Shown here: piece after piece, positions 4,932-7,673 of the stretch | How the letters are laid out: the number at the start of each line of letters is the position of its first letter | Position numbering within the stretch: the stretch's first letter is position 1 | DNA from: Arthrobacter sp. | GTDB taxonomy: Bacteria; Actinomycetota; Actinomycetes; Actinomycetales; Micrococcaceae | Assembly: GCA_025464925.1 (NCBI GenBank) | Contig: JAODMS010000233.1 | Location: forward strand, 1 to 7,673 | DNA length: 7,673 nucleotides | Direction of reading: 5' to 3' | Program-made: the position numbers and the translations under genes | Notes under the pieces: generated by a model | Databases searched by the model: none | Told to the model about the DNA's origin: nothing | Seen by the model: the letters and a program-made list of their open reading frames with translations, nothing else

Positions 4932-5047
4932 CGTGTGATCCCTTCACGCATGACTTTCGCAATCAGTGCTTTCAGACCAATGATTTCATTCAATTGCTCA
5001 ACATCGCCATTGGCTTGATCTGCATGATTTTTGTTAAAAACTCCCAT
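4808..5047 (-). CDS. Doubtful small ORF upstream of kleE
   Basis: This is a 79-residue reading frame starting at ATG 5047. I recognise no family. Its first 40 or so residues contain a short amphipathic stretch (VEQLNEIIGLKALIAKVM) that could form a coiled coil, and they occupy otherwise empty DNA upstream of kleE. The remaining half overlaps the start of kleE by 124 bases in another frame and looks like chance reading. The ribosome site is weak (AAATAAGA). It could be the shortened end of another kle gene, a leader peptide whose frame covers the kleE ribosome site, or no gene. Confidence 0.28.
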   Translation of the reverse strand: MGVFNKNHADQANGDVEQLNEIIGLKALIAKVMREGITRCQTSSSFLSKPSYPPWLHRSPLDGSLLLRSKGQCLSTHRA

Positions 5048-5112
5048 TCTTATTTGTTCGGTTGGTAGCGAGCACGCGACCTTATTAAATTTTGCTACTC
5101 TGGCCGCATCAG

Positions 5113-5148
5113 CCCCACACCGTTAGCGCCGTGTCGGGTTTTTCTTTT
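5113..5148 (+). terminator. Plus-strand hairpin with T-run
   Basis: CCCCACAC (5113-5120) and GTGTCGGG (5131-5138) pair at 7 of 8 positions around a 10-base loop, followed by TTTTTCTTTT. This is a good intrinsic terminator on the plus strand, yet no plus-strand gene lies upstream for about 2.7 kb. It could end a short RNA or shield trbA from read-through coming from the left. Confidence 0.5.
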
Positions 5149-5255
5149 GAAGCCTTTCTGCTTATCAATATTTAATCATCTGTTGAATGCCAAATGAAAT
5201 GAAGCTATCGATAGTATGCCGACTAAGATTAGTGATAAATGTGGATCATGAATTG

Positions 5256-5276
5256 ATTTTCTTAGGTTAAGAAAAT
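5256..5276. promoter_or_regulatory. 9-bp palindrome upstream of trbA
   Basis: ATTTTCTTA (5256-5264) and TAAGAAAAT (5268-5276) are perfect inverted arms around GGT, 59 bases before the trbA start. The site fits neither the KorA nor the KorB operator. Its place near the likely trbA promoter suggests an operator, possibly for TrbA itself. The palindrome is seen; its function is inferred. Confidence 0.5.
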
Positions 5277-5335
5277 TTATATATAGCTGAACATGGTCCG
5301 TTTGTTAAGAACAATATTACAAGGCAAGTTCACCG

Positions 5336-5713
5336 ATGTATAACCAGATTTTCTTTACTAATGTGTTACGCCTGCTTGACGAACAATCGATGACCAAGCA
5401 TGACCTGGCTGAAAAGGCGGGCATGTCAATATCTTTTTTGTCCGACCTAACCAATGGCAAGGGGAACCCTTCTCTGAAGATCATGAGTTTGATTGCAGAC
5501 GCTCTCAACGTCCCGTTGCCGACCCTTCTGGAAATGACTGATCTGGACAAAGCAACATTGGACTTTTTGACCGGTGGAAAAGCCCCGCAAAGCCTGCCGG
5601 ACGGATTCAAACGCATATCAGCCATCCTGAACGATTACCAGGCTTACACCGTGCAGCAATGGGATGAGGCCAATAAGAAGCTTCTTGCCAAGAAGAACCT
5701 GAAAAAGTCTTAA
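5336..5713 (+). CDS. trbA: TrbA, HTH global regulator of transfer genes
   Basis: TrbA represses the tra and trb promoters of IncP-1 plasmids and coordinates transfer with vegetative functions. The 125-residue product begins YNQIFFTNVLRLLDEQSMTKHDLAEKAGMS, with an XRE-type helix-turn-helix at about 20-45 (LAEKAGMSISFLSDLTNGKG) and the family block NPSLKIMSLIADAL (44-57). The C-terminal part (87-114, LPDGFKRISAILNDYQAYTV) matches the KorA dimerisation segment encoded in this same window. The start is ATG 5336 with AAGG 11 bases upstream. It precedes trbB as in RP4, but its divergent neighbour is the kle-korA operon rather than trfA. A lysine-rich tail (KKLLAKKNLKKS) ends the protein. Confidence 0.92.
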   Translation: MYNQIFFTNVLRLLDEQSMTKHDLAEKAGMSISFLSDLTNGKGNPSLKIMSLIADALNVPLPTLLEMTDLDKATLDFLTGGKAPQSLPDGFKRISAILNDYQAYTVQQWDEANKKLLAKKNLKKS

Positions 5714-5728
5714 ATCAAGTGGATTATT

Positions 5729-5741
5729 TTTAGCGGCTAAA
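5729..5741. promoter_or_regulatory. KorB operator upstream of trbB
   Basis: TTTAGCGGCTAAA is a perfect KorB operator, 15 bases after the trbA stop and 213 bases before the trbB start. In RP4 a KorB operator is likewise placed about 190 bases upstream of the trbB transcription start and represses at a distance. The layout here is the same. Confidence 0.9.
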
Positions 5742-5954
5742 TTTTCTTATACGCTGGAGTTGACAATGTATTCAATACTCGGCTGCTAATTTTGACAGGG
5801 GTGAGCCATCATTTTCAGGCTTTAAATTGATGTTTTCTAGTCAACAAGTTAAATTTGGTAATATTTCGCTAGAAGCGTAGGCTTTTTTCTAATTTGTTTC
5901 GGTATACCATTTATTGATGTAATATTCGATAAATTGATCCGGAGCATGAGGAAC

Positions 5955-6917
5955 ATGGCAGAAACGGAAGACTTTTCGACGCTGAAAGACCGCGCCAAGC
6001 GCAAACTGGAGCGCGATCTAGGGCCGCTGGTGATGGCCGCGCTCAATGATCCCCGCACCGTTGAAATCATGCTCAACGCGGACGGCAGGCTCTGGCAGGA
6101 GTGCCTTGGCGAAAGAATGAAATGCATCGGCTCGATGCGCCCTGCGCAATCCGAAGCCATCATTAAAACCATTGCTGGGTACCACGGCAAGGAAGTCACC
6201 CGCGGCAAACCTATTTTGGAAGGTGAATTGCCGCTAGACGGCTCGCGCTTTGCTGGCCAGCTCCCTCCGGTCGTGCCTGCGCCGACGTTTGCGATCCGTA
6301 AAAAGGCGGTGGCGATCTTCACCTTGGCGCAATACGTTGAGGCCGGCACCTTGACGACAGACCACTGCAACGCCTTGAAGGCGGCCGTCAAGAACCACCG
6401 CAACATCTTGGTGATCGGCGGCACCGGCTCGGGCAAGACCACGCTGGTTAACGCCATCATCCATGAGATGGTGATGAGCGACCCCCTGGAGCGGGTGTTC
6501 ATCCTGGAAGACACCGGTGAAATTCAGTGCACCGCTGAAAACTTCGTGCAGTACCACACCTGCCTGGACGTGCCAATGACGGCGCTGTTGAAAACAACGC
6601 TGCGCATGCGTCCCGACCGGATTGTGGTGGGGGAAGTGCGCGGCGCCGAAGCGCTGGATCTGCTCGATGCCTGGAACACCGGGCACGAAGGCGGGGCGGC
6701 AACGCTGCATGCCAACAATGCGGCCGCTGGCTTGGCACGCTTGCGCTCGCTCATCTCCCGCCATGCGTCAGCGCCTAGCGAGATTGAACCACTCATTGGC
6801 GAAGTGGTTCATGTCGTGGTGCATATCGCCCGCATGCCAGAAGGCGGCCGCCGCATCGAGGAAATCCTTGAGGTTTGCGGCTATGCCAATGGCCGCTACC
6901 TCACCAAAGCCCTGTAA
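5955..6917 (+). CDS. trbB: TrbB, VirB11-family secretion ATPase
   Basis: TrbB is the hexameric cytoplasmic ATPase that powers pilus assembly and substrate passage in the IncP type IV secretion system. With ATG 5955 the product has 320 residues, as in RP4; GGAG (5941-5944) lies 10 bases upstream, whereas ATG 5946 and TTG 5934 have no proper ribosome site. VirB11 motifs are in order: Walker A GGTGSGKT (155-162), the Asp-box region [12 protein letters not shown] (181-192), Walker [11 protein letters not shown] (221-230) and the His box [15 protein letters not shown] (241-255). It heads the trb operon, about 240 bases after trbA. A KorB operator lies in that gap. The frame is intact and every catalytic motif is present. 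Confidence 0.96.
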   Translation: MAETEDFSTLKDRAKRKLERDLGPLVMAALNDPRTVEIMLNADGRLWQECLGERMKCIGSMRPAQSEAIIKTIAGYHGKEVTRGKPILEGELPLDGSRFAGQLPPVVPAPTFAIRKKAVAIFTLAQYVEAGTLTTDHCNALKAAVKNHRNILVIGGTGSGKTTLVNAIIHEMVMSDPLERVFILEDTGEIQCTAENFVQYHTCLDVPMTALLKTTLRMRPDRIVVGEVRGAEALDLLDAWNTGHEGGAATLHANNAAAGLARLRSLISRHASAPSEIEPLIGEVVHVVVHIARMPEGGRRIEEILEVCGYANGRYLTKAL

Positions 6918-6920
6918 ACC

Positions 6921-6955
6921 CGCAATCCGCAATCCGCAATCCGCAATCCGCAATA
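6921..6955 (+). repeat. Heptanucleotide tandem repeat between trbB and trbC
   Basis: Four exact copies of cgcaatc (6921-6948) are followed by cgcaata, five units in all, in the 55-base gap between the trbB stop and the trbC start. The trbC ribosome site (AAAGGAG, 6957-6963) begins 1 base after the repeat. In RP4 these two genes are much closer. Such repeats can change copy number by slippage. Confidence 0.9.
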
Positions 6956-6972
6956 CCAAAGGAGCATTCCTC

Positions 6973-7413
6973 ATGCAATCGATCGTTTTCCGTCCCTTTA
7001 CCTTTCCAGGCACAACGAGCCGCAGGGCGAGGTTCTGCATGGCCGCGCTGCTGCTCCTGGCGCTCATGCTGTTATGGCCGCAGCATGCCTTTGCCTCCGA
7101 GGGCGGCGGCGGCCAGCTTCCCTATGAAAGCTGGCTGACCAACCTGCGTAATTCGGTCACTGGCCCCGTGGCTTTTACGCTGTCGATTGTCGGCATCGTG
7201 ATTGCCGGCGGCGTGCTGATTTTCGGCGGCGACTTGAACGGCTTTTTTCGTACCTTGTTTTTCCTGGTGCTGGTGATGGCCCTGTTGATCGGCGCGCAGA
7301 ACATGATGAGCGGCCTGTTTGGCCAGGGCGCAGAGATTGCCCGTGACGGCGAATCCATGATGCGCCAACTCCACGGCACAGCCGCTTTGGCCAACAGCTT
7401 TCGCACGGTATAG
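6973..7413 (+). CDS. trbC: TrbC, precursor of the cyclic conjugative pilin
   Basis: TrbC is the propilin of IncP plasmids; in RP4 it is cut by signal peptidase and trimmed and circularised by TraF. The 146-residue product starts at ATG 6973 with AAAGGAG 9 bases upstream. A basic N-terminus and hydrophobic core (about 18-41) end in AFA|SEGG, a good signal peptidase site after Ala41. The mature part contains [19 protein letters not shown] and two hydrophobic segments (about 64-86 and 92-110). The motif G-AEIA at 119-123 is the TraF site known from RP4, so the predicted ring runs from Ser42 to Gly119, 78 residues, the RP4 size. The 23 residues after AEIA differ from RP4, as expected for a discarded tail. 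Confidence 0.95.
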   Translation: MQSIVFRPFTFPGTTSRRARFCMAALLLLALMLLWPQHAFASEGGGGQLPYESWLTNLRNSVTGPVAFTLSIVGIVIAGGVLIFGGDLNGFFRTLFFLVLVMALLIGAQNMMSGLFGQGAEIARDGESMMRQLHGTAALANSFRTV

Positions 7414-7415
7414 CC

Positions 7416-7673
7416 ATGGCATTGCGCACGGTTCCTATCCGCCGCACCGGCAACCGGGACAACCTCTTCATGGGAGGAGACCGTGAACTGGTGATGTTTG
7501 CCGGCTTGATGGCTTTTGCGCTGGTGTTCAGCGCCCAAGAACTCAGGGCCACGGTGTTCGGCTTGTTTCTATGGTTCGGTGCGCTCTTCGGGCTTCGGCT
7601 CATGGCCAAGTCCGATCCAAAGATGCGCTTGGTGTACCTGCGCCAGCGCCGGTACAAAAGGTACTACGCCCCG
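7416..7673 (+). CDS. trbD: TrbD, type IV secretion membrane protein (partial)
   Basis: The gene starts at ATG 7416, 2 bases after the trbC stop, and is open for 86 codons to the end of the window; RP4 TrbD has about 103 residues, so the 3' end is missing here only because the window stops. TrbD is the VirB3-like inner-membrane component of the mating-pair-formation complex. Family signatures are ALRTVPIRRTGNRDNLFMGG at the N-terminus, GDRELVMFAGLMAFALVFSA, and ADPKM-like SDPKMRLVYLRQRRYKRYY. Two adjacent hydrophobic segments lie at about residues 25-40 and 45-62. It is co-transcribed with trbB and trbC; trbE would be next. Confidence 0.93.
   Translation, partial: MALRTVPIRRTGNRDNLFMGGDRELVMFAGLMAFALVFSAQELRATVFGLFLWFGALFGLRLMAKSDPKMRLVYLRQRRYKRYYAP

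Larger units (their letters stand above)
5048..5335. other. AT-rich intergenic region between the kle and trb sides
   Basis: In IncP-1 plasmids the kle genes and trbA are separated by several kilobases with oriV, trfA and ssb. Here only this gap remains. I find no iterons of the RK2 TGACACTTGAGGGGC kind, no good DnaA boxes and no fragment of a replication initiator. It holds a plus-strand hairpin with T-run, a possible promoter before it, and a long palindrome just ahead of trbA. Confidence 0.6.

Noticed and set aside
5048..5335. Vegetative origin (oriV) in the AT-rich gap
   Set aside because: No direct-repeat iterons and no convincing DnaA boxes are visible; AT-richness alone is not enough.
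5871..5890. AGAAGC-gtag-GCTTTT hairpin with T-run upstream of trbB
   Set aside because: The stem is only six pairs, one of them G-U, with A-T pairs at its base; too weak to call a terminator between trbA and trbB.
5849..6764. Long minus-strand frames of 221 and 176 codons opposite trbB
   Set aside because: They are mirror frames of a GC-rich gene with complete VirB11 motifs; their translations are Arg/Ser/His-rich and have no family look.
6921..6955. CRISPR-like array
   Set aside because: The units are 7 bases with no spacers; it is a simple tandem repeat.
6622..6972. Upstream extension of the trbC frame into trbB
   Set aside because: The frame is open from 6622, but this stretch overlaps the end of trbB and the heptamer repeat. 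The ribosome site and signal peptide place the trbC start at 6973.

Overview
The window is a piece of an IncP-1 (RP4/RK2/R751-type) conjugative backbone, most likely carried by a proteobacterium; a betaproteobacterial host is a guess. Nearly every gene is recognisable by its similarity, recalled from memory, to RP4/R751 proteins. Coding DNA is fairly GC-rich, while the control regions (about 4420-4570, 5050-5335 and 5714-5950) are AT-rich.

Layout. Positions 1-414 hold a perfect KorB operator and traJ (minus strand), the oriT accessory protein at the head of the relaxase operon. Positions 415-807 are the origin of transfer, with a canonical IncP nic site (cut at 570/571), inverted repeats and an 11-bp phased repeat block. 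Positions 808-2404 are traK-traL-traM (plus strand, 1-base overlaps). Positions 2416-4931 run on the minus strand: a free-standing KfrB-domain gene, korB, a wrecked incC, korA and kleE, so the transcription order is kleE-korA-incC'-korB. Positions 4932-5335 are mostly non-coding, with one doubtful small ORF, a plus-strand hairpin-plus-T-run and a palindrome. Positions 5336-7673 hold trbA, then the start of the mating-pair-formation operon: trbB, trbC and the 5' part of trbD, which runs off the end.

How it works together. TraJ and TraK prepare oriT for the relaxase TraI (outside the window). TrbB, TrbC and TrbD begin the type IV secretion/pilus operon. KorB, KorA and TrbA are the global repressors that coordinate transfer and maintenance. 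Three perfect copies of the 13-bp KorB operator and one near-perfect KorA operator show that the regulatory circuit is wired in: at the traJ/traI junction, upstream of korA, and upstream of trbB.

What is unusual. The gene order is that of IncP-1, but the segment that normally lies between the kle genes and trbA (oriV, trfA, ssb) is absent. The partition ATPase gene incC is reduced to two fragments by an internal deletion, a 7-bp insertion and loss of its 3' part. korA has no normal start codon: a well-placed ATG is followed at once by TAA, and the conserved KorA reading frame then begins near an ATA. The element thus looks like an IncP-1 transfer-and-control backbone stripped of its own replication and active-partition functions. 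It may replicate from another replicon or live integrated in a chromosome. The sequence alone cannot decide between these.
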